Assembly: GCF_027921745.1 (NCBI RefSeq)
Contig: NC_079240.1
Location: forward strand, 1,915,001 to 1,979,000
DNA from: Schizosaccharomyces osmophilus
Lineage: Eukaryota; Ascomycota; Schizosaccharomycetes; Schizosaccharomycetales; Schizosaccharomycetaceae
DNA length: 64,000 nucleotides
Reading direction: 5' to 3'
Positions 10,078 through 21,473 of this stretch are shown here, piece after piece. The notes under the pieces were generated by a model that saw only the letters and a list, made by a program, of their open reading frames with translations, was not told the origin of the DNA and ran no database searches. The translations under genes were made by a program, and so were the position numbers. The stretch's first letter is position 1, and each line of letters starts with the position of its first letter.

Positions 10078-11161
10078 TTAATGTCTCTTCCGACGATGTC
10101 TCTTGCGTTGACCCACGTCTCCAACAATGTTTACCGGAGGAGAGTCCTCAGAAGGAGCGGGCTGTGATGATGAGTTTTTCTTCCTAACACTCAAAGGATT
10201 GGGACCCTTAGGGCCTTTACGCTTCTTCTTCTTTGGTTGCTCCTCTGCATTTTCAGAAGCTTCATTACCATCCTTTTTACCAGTTTCTTCCCCTTCGGAT
10301 TCACTAAGTGGTCTCTTGCCAGATAGAATTTGCTTTTCTTCTTTTGATAAACCCATCTGGGAAGATTCCTTGGCATGCTTTTCCAATATAGTAGCTCTGG
10401 AAGCAGGCTCTAGAACAACTACAGAGCGCTTCATATAAATAAGTGGTACTCCAGGTACAGAGCGAAGGAAATCACGAAGTTGAGTATTCTGAGTTGCAAC
10501 AACATATCGGTGTTTGTTTTTTCCGTTGACGCCGATACAGCTCTGCATGCATTCCAAAGGAGACTTTGCCTCATCGATATGACCACAACGTCTTCGTTCA
10601 AACGATTTGGCGATTTGAATTTCTTGCTTTGCTTCCTGGGATCGACTGTAAAGTTCGCGTATACAGCACTGAGTAATCACTAGACAGGGAGTTAGTAAGA
10701 ATAGAGATACTTTTTCAGCTCAACGGAAAGTTGAATAGTAGAGAAAGTATATACATAATATCTTTGTTCTGGGTATTTTCTATCTCTGTAGACCTGTACT
10801 ACAAGATGAATGCATCCTGTACCACAAAAAACTTTTCTCTTTTTCGAACTTTCCTACTAGTTCTACATACTTGGTTTAATATCTCCTTGCACTGTTCTCT
10901 TAATAGCAGCCTTGATGTCCATTTTCGATTTCGTCAAATCTGAGATAAAATCAGAATCAACTAGAGCATTCATTAGCTTTTTCATCTTTATAAGTATGAT
11001 TAGAAATAGATAATTCCTACATGCTACCACGGTTTTCTGGTAGCTATATAAAAATTAGAGAAAAATTGAATACCTAAAACTTGATATGGCTCACGAAAAC
11101 CGAAAGTAAGTTGATACGTATGCATCAACTTTCTGTAAGTCTTTGCGCGTTTTTGTCTCAT
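10078..11161 (-). CDS. utp23: U3 snoRNP/18S processing factor Utp23 (PIN-like)
   Basis: SSU-processome factor needed for 18S rRNA maturation and release of an snoRNA. Three exons: 11161-11074, 10960-10871 and 10679-10078, giving 259 aa. The first exon gives the family signature MRQKRAKTYRKLMHTYQLTFGFREPYQVL. Exon 2 starts with VDSDFI, carrying PIN-domain acidic residues. Exon 3 holds the CX2-type metal site region with CGH and C-x3-C residues, then VATQNTQLRDFLRSVPGVP. The tail is very Lys/Arg rich, as in nucleolar proteins. Introns of 113 and 191 bp have normal donors and CTAG acceptors. Confidence 0.9.
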
Positions 11162-11781
11162 CTTTTCCAAAAACCGACAAAATTACTCGTCAACTGAGCA
11201 GGCTTAGATATCCGGTAATACTTTCAAATAGAAGAGCGTTTTAGCTCAATATTTTTTAAAGAGAAAGCAATATCAAAAGTACTTTCTTAAAAACTCGTGA
11301 ATCTGGCGGAATCCAATGTTTGGTAAACTGAGAGCCGGATGGGCAGAGAGTAGCTTCACATAGAAAAGTTTTCAAATTTGATACCCTCAACCAACCCTTC
11401 CTAAATTGAAAATTACAGGTTTTTTACCATCAAGTCTTGTTATTTGAAGTACAAAAGTCTAAAAAAGTTGAAAATTTTGAATCCTAACCGGTTATTTGAA
11501 AGAAGTTGTCAAAAGGGTACTAGTATTGTGATATTTCGAAACTTTTCCAAGTTTTGTCACCCTAATAAAGCATAGTTTAGTGAATTTTATTCAAACAATA
11601 TACAAATAGTTCTCAGCTACTTTGTGCATCCCAGAAAGCCCAATTCTGAAAGGAATTTAAAGATTGGGTATACGAAAGTTATAAAGTGCATTTCTTTAAT
11701 ATCTGCATTGTCTTTCAATAAGGAACAAAACAATTTGGTTGATTTACTCTTCTATTTCCTCATTCTAAAGACAAAAGCAAG
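11162..11781. other. Divergent promoter region utp23/trm82
   Basis: About 620 bp shared promoter. Several A/T runs, no gene or RNA recognised. Confidence 0.6.
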
Positions 11782-13033
11782 ATGACAGAAGCATCATTAA
11801 AAACAGGTTCTTTTTACCATCCTTGCCAGTTCATTTCCTATCTTCCTAAAAAACAGTTACTCGTGTGCTGTTCTGGTCCGTACTTACTGGGTTTTTCTTT
11901 GGCTACTGGAGAAAAAAACTTTGAGTTTTGCTATCAAGATGACTTACAGCAGAAAAATAAAGAGGCAGCAGCTTATGGACAAGCATTTCGCCAAGCCGCA
12001 TTTTCAAAAGATGAATCTCGTCTGGTTGCTGTAAGCGAAGATAAATGTTTACGACTATGGGAGATCGATGAGGCCGCTAAAGTCCATTTGCGTTACGAAA
12101 AGACAATTCCTAAACGATGCGCAGATATGAAGTTTGACGATTCTGGTGACCTTATATTTGGTGACAAATTTGGTGATGTTTACCGCATAAATGAAGAGTG
12201 GTTCAAAAGTGCATCCTCAGAAAACCAAAAGGAAAAAAAGGAATCAAAATTAGAGCCTATTATGGGACATGTTTCAATTTTAACTCAACTTTGCCTTACA
12301 AATGACCCACATAAACCTGATCAAAAAATCATCGTCACATCTGACAGAGATGAGCATATTCGAATTTCTCGGTTTCCTTCAGCTTATATAATTGACGGTT
12401 TTTGCATGGGCCATGAAGAGTAAGTATTGTAAAACTTTCTTGGTCAATTGAAAATTAACACCATTTAGCTTTATCTCTCGTATATCATTATACGATAATT
12501 CTACTTTAATATCTGGCGGAGGTGATAACCATGTCTTTTTATGGGACTTAAAATCCTGTCAATGTTTGGATGCTTTTGACGTCCGCTCGGCTTTTGCCAA
12601 TTATTTATCTGTCGACAAGCCAATGGTGATTTCTTCCATAATCCCTATCCCTCCCAAAAATCTGATAGCTTTTGCATGTGAGGGTATCGCCGGCCTAGTT
12701 TTTGCAACCGTATCTTCTGAAAAACGTTTAACTTATCATTCCGCTATACCTCTTGCAGGACCCGTGCTTCATGCCATTTTCCTACAGAAGCCAAAGGAAC
12801 GCATCATTGCTTCTTTAGATTCAAGTGTTACATTCGGTCCATGCTTTCAGGAAATAGGCTTCACGGATGAAGGATCTATTCAGTGCGTGGAGAATCCCAT
12901 TTTAGACCGCATCGAAAAGCAAGGCTTAATAAAGACAGAGACGAGATTCTGCCCTTTGGCCCAGTTACACACTATGAGAAAAAATCATTCAAAGTTTTTA
13001 AAGTCGGATTCCACTCAACAACCTAAAGAGTGA
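11782..13033 (+). CDS. trm82: tRNA (guanine-N7) methyltransferase WD subunit Trm82
   Basis: Non-catalytic partner of Trm8 that makes m7G46 in tRNAs. Two exons, 11782-12419 and 12469-13033, around a 49-bp intron; 400 aa. The WD-type propeller is seen from repeats such as [35 protein letters not shown] and [18 protein letters not shown], the last only restored by splicing. The basic tail [12 protein letters not shown] is typical. Neighbour order with rpp0 matches S. pombe from memory. Confidence 0.88.
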
Positions 13034-13262
13034 ATTGATAGTACATAGTACATAGAACAATGGGAATCATATGGTTGGGATGTTTAATGTATTTAATAGA
13101 ATATAGCTAGGCAGAAGTTCAAACTTTCCTATTTGGGTAAAACCCTTACGCCAATTTTACAACTAAAGAAAACAATAGCTTGATACTACATTCAGATGAC
13201 TACAGCAAATCAAGTTTTGGAAAAAAGAAACCATCCTATTTATAGACTATCAAGGGAGGAGT

Positions 13263-14498
13263 TTAGTCAAAGAGACCGAGACCCATGTCCTCATCGGATT
13301 CCTCAGGCTCTTCAGCCTTTTGCTCAGCAGCGGGAGCCTCAGCGGGGGCAGCAGCGGGAGCAGCGGCGGCGAAAGCAGAGGGGTCAGCAAGGAAAGCCTT
13401 AGCCTAAAAAAATAAGTTAGTAAATGTTACAAATAAGGAATCATATAAAAGGTTCCAAAAGATTGGTACAACTTGATGTTTCAGCAAAAAATTAGAGTGT
13501 TTAACATGCGCTCACAGAAATAGCGAGTTATAAAGCCTCATCAATCAACATCAAGTGAACAGTACCATTTTTCTTGAATTCGAGGCATCAAAGGCTTAAA
13601 GTTACATTGCTTCATCTTACCTAAAAAGCAAGAAAAAAAACAGCAGCTAAAAACCAGTCGAAAACCCCTACAACGGGAAAAATGACTTTTGAAACCTACA
13701 TAAAATACATACCTGTTCAGTACCCTCGAAGGTATATTCGGTAGCCAAAGAGACACCGACCAAGTTCTTGTAAGAGTTGACAATGGAGTGCAAAGCAGAA
13801 ACAATGGTGGGGTAGTTGGCAGCCAAAGAGACGGAAGCAACAACCTTGGCGGCATTCAAAAGACGAGCAACGAGATCATCCTCAGAGACATCAAGAATGG
13901 CGGGGTTGAAGAGGTTACCTTGGTCGTAGACGTGAATAACATCCATACCATAGGTGAATGGGGAGATGTTCAACATGTTAAGCAAGACAGCTTCGGAAGG
14001 ACCGACCTTGTGATCCTTCTCGACCAAGTGGACATCACCAGTAATTTCGATGGTACCACGAGTAATCTTGGTAGGGATACCAAGGGCTTGGAAGAAAGAA
14101 GTCTTACCGGGTTCCATACCAGTGTTACCGGCAGGAAGGAAAACATCCAAAGGAGCAATAGCGTTGGGACGGGCAGGAGCGGCAACGACATTGGTAACGA
14201 TGGCTTGACGGACTTCCTTCAAATCACCGTTGGTGAAAACAAAACCAACATTACCACGAACGTTAGGCATAAGACGCTCGAGCTCCGGCAATTCACTGAT
14301 GAAACCGCGCATGGCACGACGGATCATAGTGTTCTTACCCATGATCAACTCAGCAGAACCACGCAAGTCCTTACGGACAGTGTGCATTTGTTGAGAAGAA
14401 ACATTGTCAATGTTAACAACAAAGACGGAGTGGTACTTTTGGAAGAGTTGGTGGAGCTTCTCGAAGTATTTAGTCTTGTATTCCTTGCCGACAACCAT
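13263..14498 (-). CDS. rpp0: 60S acidic ribosomal protein P0 (uL10)
   Basis: Base of the ribosomal P-stalk that recruits GTPase translation factors. Two exons: 14498-13713 (262 codons) and 13403-13263 (46 codons and stop); 308 aa against 312 in S. pombe. The N-terminal rRNA-binding domain has [13 protein letters not shown]. The last exon encodes the Ala/Pro hinge and the conserved acidic tail ending [13 protein letters not shown], slightly different from the usual GFGLFD. The 309-bp intron is long for this genus and hosts a C/D snoRNA. Codon use is strongly biased, as expected for high expression. A HomolD box lies about 85 bp upstream. Confidence 0.97.
13472..13555 (-). ncRNA. Intronic C/D-box snoRNA in rpp0
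   Basis: Within the rpp0 intron and on its sense strand, a 9-bp terminal stem (CTTGATGTT with AACATCAAG) closes an ~84-nt unit with a C box TGATGA (13543-13538) and a D box CTGA (13484-13481). The 16 nt upstream of the D box read AACACTCTAATTTTTT. Their complement AAAAAATTAGAGTGTT is, from memory, an exact stretch of eukaryotic 18S rRNA (after ...TACTTTG). By the D+5 rule the guided base would be an A in that run. The base before TGATGA is T rather than A/G. A possible D' (CTGT) lies inside. Size, stem, boxes, guide and intron location all fit. Confidence 0.82.
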
Positions 14499-14580
14499 TT
14501 TTCGTGGTGTTTAATTTGTTTTGTTGGTTTATGAAGAAAAGGCAACTGCCAAATTTTTGTTGCTCCTGCTATAACAATTG

Positions 14581-14588
14581 TGTGACTG
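14581..14588 (-). promoter_or_regulatory. HomolD box of rpp0
   Basis: TGTGACTG on the plus strand, i.e. CAGTCACA reading toward rpp0, 83 bp before its ATG. HomolD replaces TATA in fission-yeast ribosomal-protein genes. No perfect HomolE partner was seen nearby. Confidence 0.75.
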
Positions 14589-14811
14589 TTTTCTGGGTAC
14601 TTCCCATTTCGCAGTCCATAGTTTCGTGTATTCTAGGAAGTCTGTTTGTGTATTGGAACGTAGTGCGTACCCATAATATACCGAATTGTAAATTCATTTT
14701 TCGTTGCTTTCGTTTGGTTGCGTAAACCGTTGTAGCACGCCGCATTGAGAAATACAATTCACGTTTGAGCGATTGACTAAATGCAACTTGGCATTTTCCA
14801 ACTTGGCAAAT

Positions 14812-16040
14812 ATGGCGGTTCAAGGTGTAAAAGGACTTGCTACAGACTACACGGATTGGCCGGCAGACGTATGCAAGTATTCCGCTGTGTTTGAAGACAT
14901 TCTGGTTGTAGGCACGTATATGTTGGATGAAACAACTAGATTACGACATGGAAAACTTGTTTTGTACGATACTCAAGAGAAGCAACTGTAAGGAAAAAAG
15001 TATTTTCATTCGTAAGAATGCTAATGATCCCAGAAATCGAATCTTTGTTATGCACTGCGATGCTATTCTAGATTTCAAATGGTAAGTGTCTATATAATGC
15101 GCGCTGGTAGAGTGCTACGCTATCGTCTGATTGAAAATTTTTTTTGCTGAAGAGGTTTTGAACCGTTTTACGGTTTGCTAGATGGTAGCTGTTGTGTTCA
15201 CAGTTTAGTGCACGGTTGCGTTTTATTCGTTTTCTTGTCTTTGATTGTCTAACATCGAATTCGAATAGGTCTCCTCGTGATCCCTCTATTCTAGCAGTCG
15301 CCCATTCTACTGGTCATATTTCGTTTTATCGCCATCAATTCCGTGCGGAACTTATGTTTTTACGAGGAATTAGGTTAGCTGATTCTAGTGTGCTTATACT
15401 TGCTTTGGATTTTTCAGATGATGGCAAAGACCTCTCCGTTTCACTCTCCAACGGTGCTGTTATTACTATTGACATCATATCCGGAGTCATAAAAAATACG
15501 TGGAAGGAGCACCAATATGAAGCTTGGACTGTTCATTATTCTCGCGACGACAACAACCTACTGTATTCTGGTGGAGATGATGCAGTATTAAACTGCTACG
15601 ATCAAAGAATTCCTTCTTCTTGTGTGTGGAAGGATATCAAATCGCATCAGTCAGGAGTTGTCTCTGTCCTTTCTCGTCCCACCTTTGGTTCGTATATAGC
15701 CACTGGCGAGTATGGAGATCTTATGCACACGTTAGATACAAGACGCATTGGTCGACCTGTTGCTGATGCCAATCTTGGCGGTGGTGTCTGGCGACTAGAG
15801 CACATGTATTCCAACGACGATTATCATCAAGTTTTAGGTGTCTTGATGCACCGTGGTGCCCAAATTCTTCGTATCGCTAATGACTTTTCCTCCATCGATG
15901 CCAGTAGCGGCGTTTTTCATGATCACCAGAGCATGTGTTATGGAGGTGATTGGCGACGTAAGGATAGCTTGATTGCTACTTGCTCTTTTTATGATAAACG
16001 TGTTTGTCTTTGGGAAGATGCAAATCACCCCTTGGATTGA
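14812..16040 (+). CDS. dph7: Diphthine methylesterase-type WD protein Dph7
   Basis: Acts late in diphthamide synthesis on elongation factor 2, demethylating methylated diphthine. Three exons, 14812-14987, 15034-15081 and 15269-16040, give 331 aa. Both introns have good signals (CTAAT...CCAG; CTAAC...ATAG). The middle 48-bp exon, ending ILDFK with the Trp split across the second intron, is needed to keep the first blade. WD repeats include ILAVAHSTGHISFYRH, LLYSGGDDAVLNCYDQR, YIATGEYGDLMHTLDTR and LIATCSFYDKRVCLWED. The ATG at 14812 is the first in frame. Divergent from rpp0 with only 313 bp between start codons. Confidence 0.87.
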
Positions 16041-16628
16041 GGAGAGTTGAAAATCCGCTCTTTGCTGCATTTAATTTATTTTGTTTGGACCTTTGCTTTT
16101 CTATATGAAAATATATATTGCTCCAGCCTGTTTGATACCACAAAAAAAAAAAAAAAAAAAAAAAAAGTTAGAAATTCGTTTTGTGTTAACCGTTTGTTCC
16201 ATCTGTTTCCCCACCAGGATCATGTATTAAAATAAGCTGTTGATTGTGCTTGTGATGTTATATACCCTTATGATTGTTTAATTCATCCAATTTCTGTCAG
16301 TCGCTTTTGTTTCGTTAACCAGTACTTTCGTTTTACCAACAACAAACAAGATTTATTCCCTCCATAGTTGATTTTTGTTTCGTTTTGTTTTGTTTACTAT
16401 AATTGAAGTCGTTATTCATACAAAATCTATGTCTGATTTTTCAAGAACTTGCATATTCATTACAGGCGCAAATTGTAATTAGCGTTAAATTAAAAATAAA
16501 AATAAGTGAATTCAGGATATCTAAAGTATGGATTTCTTGTAAATATTATTTTATAGTGACTCTTTCGTTGCATATTATTCCATTTAAAAATCACAAAGTT
16601 TCAGAAGAGTACGTATATAGCATGGCTT
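16041..16628. other. Intergenic, convergent dph7/fmn1, with A25 tract
   Basis: About 590 bp. A run of 25 A at 16142-16166, otherwise AT-rich with TTTTGTTT-type repeats near 16380. No gene seen. Confidence 0.7.
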
Positions 16629-17120
16629 TCAGCTCTTAAAAAAGCCATCCTCTTTATAGTGAGCATAATTAGGACGCTCAAGACTGTTTAATGCCACTTG
16701 AATGTCTATTTGGATATCTTCAATTAATTTTTGTACCCCTTCATAATTCAGCTCGGGACGGATATATCCCAAAACAATCACTCGGATCTGTTGATCGTAG
16801 AAATCCGACCCTTTTCTGTTTATTAGATGAACCTCTGCACTCCTTAAGGTGTTGTTGTAGTATGGGTTCCATCCAACACTCATAACCATTGGGAAGATCT
16901 GTTGGGATATCTTAGCGAATCCATAGTAGACACCTGAATCTTTATGTTTTAAGAGCTCTTGAATTGAATCTTCGGATACGTTTGCAGTAGGGATCCCTAG
17001 ATCTTTGGATCCTCTGCCAAATCCACGAACAACCTTCCCTTCAAAACGAATTGGATAGGGAGCTTCAACTTTATCACTTCCAACAACTTTTGGCCGTTGA
17101 TTCTCTAATTTAGCCGTCAT
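16629..17120 (-). CDS. fmn1: Riboflavin kinase (FMN1)
   Basis: Makes FMN from riboflavin and ATP. 163 aa, single exon, ATG at 17120. The monofunctional eukaryotic flavokinase fold is complete: [20 protein letters not shown] (residues about 30-50, with the PTAN Mg/ATP motif), GVYYGFA, and [13 protein letters not shown] followed by EVHLI. Length matches the family. Found between dph7 and the ARM protein, as in S. pombe from memory. Confidence 0.95.
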   Translation of the reverse strand: MTAKLENQRPKVVGSDKVEAPYPIRFEGKVVRGFGRGSKDLGIPTANVSEDSIQELLKHKDSGVYYGFAKISQQIFPMVMSVGWNPYYNNTLRSAEVHLINRKGSDFYDQQIRVIVLGYIRPELNYEGVQKLIEDIQIDIQVALNSLERPNYAHYKEDGFFKS

Positions 17121-17708
17121 ATCTAAGTCAGTTTATCACGCTTTGTCAAAAGCCTGAATTCCCTTCAGTTTAGTGCAGTTTTGTTGTTCAACTAACCTAC
17201 GCCGAAGATTGAAACTATGATGGTTGAAAAAATTTACTTCTTTTTTTGAATCTTTATTTCATTATATATATATAAAAAAAAAAAAAAAAAGGCAAAGCTC
17301 ATAAATAGTTCACATGTCTATAGTACGTTGATATAATTTGGGTGAATATAGACTAGGCTGAAATAAAATATTCATAAACTAAAACTTTTCGTTTTCATAC
17401 TCTTTAAACAACAACAAAAAGATCCTGATAGTTCCACAGGATTAGGTCTACTAGTCTTTGCTAAGGATAGACGTAACAAGCAAAGACGGTTTATTAACTC
17501 GAAAAGCTTCTTTCTGTCCAAGCATCAATATATATGCGGATGCGAATGCAAAACAATATCAATCATCTCGTCTAAATAGACTGGGTACATTGGCAAATAT
17601 AAATCAACAATCCCAAAAGTCGACTTTATAATCAGATTAAGGATTGTTCGCAACATTGCCCTTTTTTAGTGAAATATTTTGAAATATTTTTTTATTGTAT
17701 CTCGAATA
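17121..17708. other. Intergenic with (TA)n-A17 tract
   Basis: About 590 bp with a short TATATATATA repeat running into 17 A (17274-17290). Nothing else recognised. Confidence 0.7.
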
Positions 17709-19175
17709 TTAGGCTGTTTTCGTAGCAACTTTTAAAGTAACTGAAGGACCAGCAAACGCGCCTCGTTGAAGACGCTTTTGGATTTCATCCTGATACCTTC
17801 CTAATGGCAAGTCCTTTCCTTCATTCGAAGATTCCCACAAAGCTTGCAAAACCTTGTAGCGAAGAACACAAGTTTCATGGTCTCCATCGGTTGCCAATAA
17901 ATATTTGATGGCAAAAGCCTGGGAAGCCAAGTGAATGGGCGATCTTTGTGCGATATGCAGTAGACATTGAAAACCTAATTGGCGGGTCCGACGAAGAGGA
18001 GAAGACGAAGTCTTTATGATACTTGATAAACTATCGCCGGGAAGGGTCTTCCAAAGCTTGGTCCATAAATCTGTATTTGGTTGGTCTAAGGCCAAAGCCA
18101 AAGAGGTAAGGCCGGTATCATCTATCAGAAACCTAGACAGCAGTGAACGAGGAATGTATCCTTCAGATGATTCCGCTTCGTAATTCTGGACTAAGAGAGA
18201 GGTAATTGTCTCACTAGTTAAGAAATGGCCATATAAAAGAACGGAAGTTGTATCCTTTATGTCAATTCTTTTACGAACGACATTGACTAGGTCATAATTT
18301 TCATTAATTGCTTGATATGCATCAGGGTACTTTCGGCAGAGTACCGGGAGAAAGGTGAGACCAATGTGATCTGTAAAAGAACTTATTTCTTTTTTAAAAC
18401 ATCTAACAACTTGGTCTAATAATCCAGACTCACTCGTTGAAACGTACGTAAACGTAAACGGAGTTTCCAACATTATATTTAAAACATCAACATAACAAAG
18501 TCGTAAAAAAACATCGTTAGTTTTTTCAAAATCAAATGCAAATAGTCCTTTCTTTACTACTTTATTCATATACTCTGGGGATTTGATTGCAAGTTTCGCG
18601 AAAAGCATTAACCAGCGAACTTTTAAAGTGGTATCCAAAATCTCATAGTCCATATCTGTAAACTCTTGTAATATTTGTTCAAAGTAAGCAGGGTAATCAG
18701 ACATGTCCAAAAGAAGCTGAAACGCTTCTTCAGAAACTTCAATACTCTCAGAATTCAAGCACGTGAGGATCAATTCAAAAGTATTCTCCGAAATATCATT
18801 TTCTTTCCAATTCGCTCTTCGAATCAACTTGAAACAAAATAGTTGTACTTCCGGGGAAGGGTTTTGGAAACCTGTTGCCAAATATGCTTCAATGCCAAAA
18901 TGCTTCAAATCACTCCAACTCATCGGCTCTATTAACTTTTCGAGTGCTTTAACAATAGGTTCATCTGAGAACGGCAATTCAAAGCATCCTAGTAACGTTT
19001 CTAAAAGGCCAAGACAAGCCGGACGATTCTCTTCCGTAATAGAATCGCGGAAAGCGTAGATAGCTCTAGGTATTTCCCTTATTATTGCAGCAGGATCTAA
19101 AATAATGTCTTTCAGCAGTCTCAATAGATGCCTTCCTTCTTCAGGAAGACCAGGAATAAGTTTTAAATCTTCCAT
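17709..19175 (-). CDS. ARM/HEAT-repeat protein, probable proteasome base chaperone (Hsm3/S5b-like)
   Basis: 488 aa from the ATG at 19175; the frame is open 26 codons further but only from a TTG. The sequence is all-helical with repeated ~40-residue helical pairs (e.g. LLRLLKDIILDPAAIIREIPRA, LILTCLNSESIEVSEEAFQLLLDM), no signal peptide and no membrane span. Length, helical repeats and position beside fum1 suggest the PSMD5/Hsm3 family that chaperones the 19S base, but no diagnostic motif is visible, so the function is inferred. It could be another ARM protein. Confidence 0.6.
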   Translation of the reverse strand: MEDLKLIPGLPEEGRHLLRLLKDIILDPAAIIREIPRAIYAFRDSITEENRPACLGLLETLLGCFELPFSDEPIVKALEKLIEPMSWSDLKHFGIEAYLATGFQNPSPEVQLFCFKLIRRANWKENDISENTFELILTCLNSESIEVSEEAFQLLLDMSDYPAYFEQILQEFTDMDYEILDTTLKVRWLMLFAKLAIKSPEYMNKVVKKGLFAFDFEKTNDVFLRLCYVDVLNIMLETPFTFTYVSTSESGLLDQVVRCFKKEISSFTDHIGLTFLPVLCRKYPDAYQAINENYDLVNVVRKRIDIKDTTSVLLYGHFLTSETITSLLVQNYEAESSEGYIPRSLLSRFLIDDTGLTSLALALDQPNTDLWTKLWKTLPGDSLSSIIKTSSSPLRRTRQLGFQCLLHIAQRSPIHLASQAFAIKYLLATDGDHETCVLRYKVLQALWESSNEGKDLPLGRYQDEIQKRLQRGAFAGPSVTLKVATKTA

Positions 19176-19811
19176 GGATTTGGTGTCTTGGTGAATGGCA
19201 ATGTGCAAAGTCTTTGTGCTACTCGCTTCGCTGTGCTTATATTTCGCCGCCAAGAGTCAGTCTAAAAGAGTAAGAATGTACAGTCTTTTAGTTTCAGTTC
19301 TTTTGGTATCGAATTTTTGCCATACAGACAAATTGTCTATACTCTCGAATCTGGTGATCAAGCTTCCTTGCCTGTCGATTCAATTTCTAGTAGTCGACAG
19401 AATGAATTATTTTGAAAGTGTATACTATTTATTTCTATTAAATTTTTGAAATACCTTACTTCTCATAGTTTGCTTTATGACAAATAGAATTTGTACGTCC
19501 TCACAGAAGGGCACACTTATACAAGGGGATTGAAGTATCAAAAAGAACTTTTGAGTTTATTGCTAAATTATTTGCAACAATACATGTTGAAACCTCTACG
19601 ACTCCTAGAGTAAAACATTAGAAGTAGCGTGGAACATAAAAAAATTTAGAGTACCTATACGTAGTGAGAAGGGATGTTGTAAATAGGACTAGCCATCATT
19701 GACAAGAACAAAGTAAATGTTATGCAGCAATAAATTCACTCTGGTTGGCATAGACTTAAAAAATTTTAAACAATGGCCTATAGAAGGCTATGCTAGCAAA
19801 CAAAGCATTGT
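19176..19811. other. Intergenic, ARM protein to fum1
   Basis: About 640 bp between two minus-strand genes: promoter of the ARM gene and 3' region of fum1. No further feature seen. Confidence 0.6.
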
Positions 19812-21473
19812 TTACTTTTTTGGGGAAATCATTAACTCGGGACGAACCCATTGCTCAAACTGTTCGGCAGAGCCATAACCCAAATCAACAAACTCCTTTT
19901 TAAGGGTAGTTTGGTTCTTGTGAGCAGTCTTGGCAACCTTGGCACAGTTGTCATAACCAATGTGGGTATTTAGAGCAGTGACAAGCATCAAAGAGTCATT
20001 CAAATGACGGGCAATACCTTCACGGCTGGCTTCAATACCGTCAACACAGTGTTCGGTAAAAGACTCACAAGCATCACCGAGTAAGCGAACACTGTTCAAG
20101 AGGTTCTTGGCCATAACCGGCTTGAAGACGTTCAATTCGCAGTGGCCAGAAGCTCCGGAGAAAGTAATGGTGGCATTGTTACCCATAACTTGAGCACAAA
20201 CCATGGTCAAAGCTTCACATTGAGTAGGATTGACCTTACCGGGCATGATAGAGCTACCTGGCTCGTTGGCAGGAAGGACCAACTCACCCAAACCACAACG
20301 AGGACCGGAACCAAGTTGGCGAATGTCATTGGCGATCTTCATGAGAGAGCAAGCAACGGTGTTCAAAGCACCACTCGTTTCAACAATGGCATCGTGAGCA
20401 GCCAAAGCCTCGAACTTGTTGGGAGCAGTCTTAAACTCAATTCCAGTAATCTCAGTGATTTTGTCGGCAACCTTAACGTCAAATCCTTTGAAAGTGTTAA
20501 GACCGGTACCTACGGCGGTACCACCTTGGGCAAGAAGAGAGAGACGAGGAAGGGCATTGTGGACACGAGCAATGCCGTATTCCATTTGAGTAACATAACC
20601 CGAAAATTCTTGACCTAAAGAGAGAGGAGTGGCATCTTGCATGTGAGTACGGCCAATCTTGATTATATCTTGGAACTCGTCTTGCTTCTTCTTCAAAGAG
20701 TCGCGAAGAAGCTCCATGGCGGGAAGGAGATGCTTACGAATTTGCAAGACGGAAGCGATATGCATAACAGTGGGGAAAGTATCATTAGACGATTGAGACA
20801 TGTTGACATGGTCGTTAGGGTGAACAGGCTTCTTGGCGCCCAAAGTACCACCAAGCAATTCAATAGCACGGTTGGCGATCACCTCATTACTGTTCATGTT
20901 GGATTGGGTACCTGAGCCAGTTTGGAAGACAACCAAGGGGAAGTTGTCATTTAAGCGGCCGTCAATAACTTCTTGGGCAGCCTGTTCAATGGCACCAGCA
21001 AGCTTGGGGTCCAAGCCAAAAGTTTTGTTGACGGAAGCGGCAGCAAATTTCAAGATACCAAAGGCTTGGACTAAAGGAAGGGGAAGACGCTCGCCAGGAC
21101 CTCCGATACGGAAGTTTTGAAGGGAACGTTGAGTCTGTGCACCCCAGTACTTTTCGGCAGGCACTTGTACGGGGCCAAAGGTGTCAGATTCTTGGCGAAA
21201 TTCACCAACTTGAGCGCCCTTTGGGCGCAAAGGCTCGGCGGAAGTAGTAGAGTTCATCCTCTTTTGTTCCGAAAAAGTCTAGATAGAGAAATTAGTACAG
21301 GAGATTCAGACTACATGGAGCATCCGAGTAATCAACGTCGATGATCATGCAAGTGAAAAAAAAAAAAAAAAAAGCCTTACGTTCAAAGTGGATTGAAGAA
21401 GTCGTTTGCAAGAGAGGGCAGAACCAGGAGCCAAAGCAGCTTTTGCTGGACTAAAAGAAGAAGCTATGGACAT
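19812..21473 (-). CDS. fum1: Fumarate hydratase, class II, mitochondrial/cytosolic
   Basis: Interconverts fumarate and malate in the TCA cycle; a cytosolic pool also serves the DNA damage response in yeasts. Two exons, 21473-21381 and 21278-19812; 519 aa. Exon 1 encodes 31 residues, [17 protein letters not shown]..., an Arg/Ser-rich presequence without acids. Exon 2 starts TFSEQKR, then a Met ([10 protein letters not shown]) that could start a leaderless form. The core has [19 protein letters not shown] and the superfamily signature [15 protein letters not shown]. The 102-bp intron has 18 T just after the donor, on the coding strand, and branch CTAAT. Codon use indicates high expression. Confidence 0.96.

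Noticed and set aside
13196-13402. Arg/Gln-rich frame over the rpp0 last exon
   Set aside because: It is the complement of the P0 Ala/Pro hinge and acidic tail.
13788-14534. 248-codon frame opposite rpp0
   Set aside because: Antisense shadow of a highly biased ribosomal-protein gene; no family resemblance.
20142-21344. Several plus-strand frames over fum1
   Set aside because: Antisense to fumarase; composition follows the biased codons of fum1.
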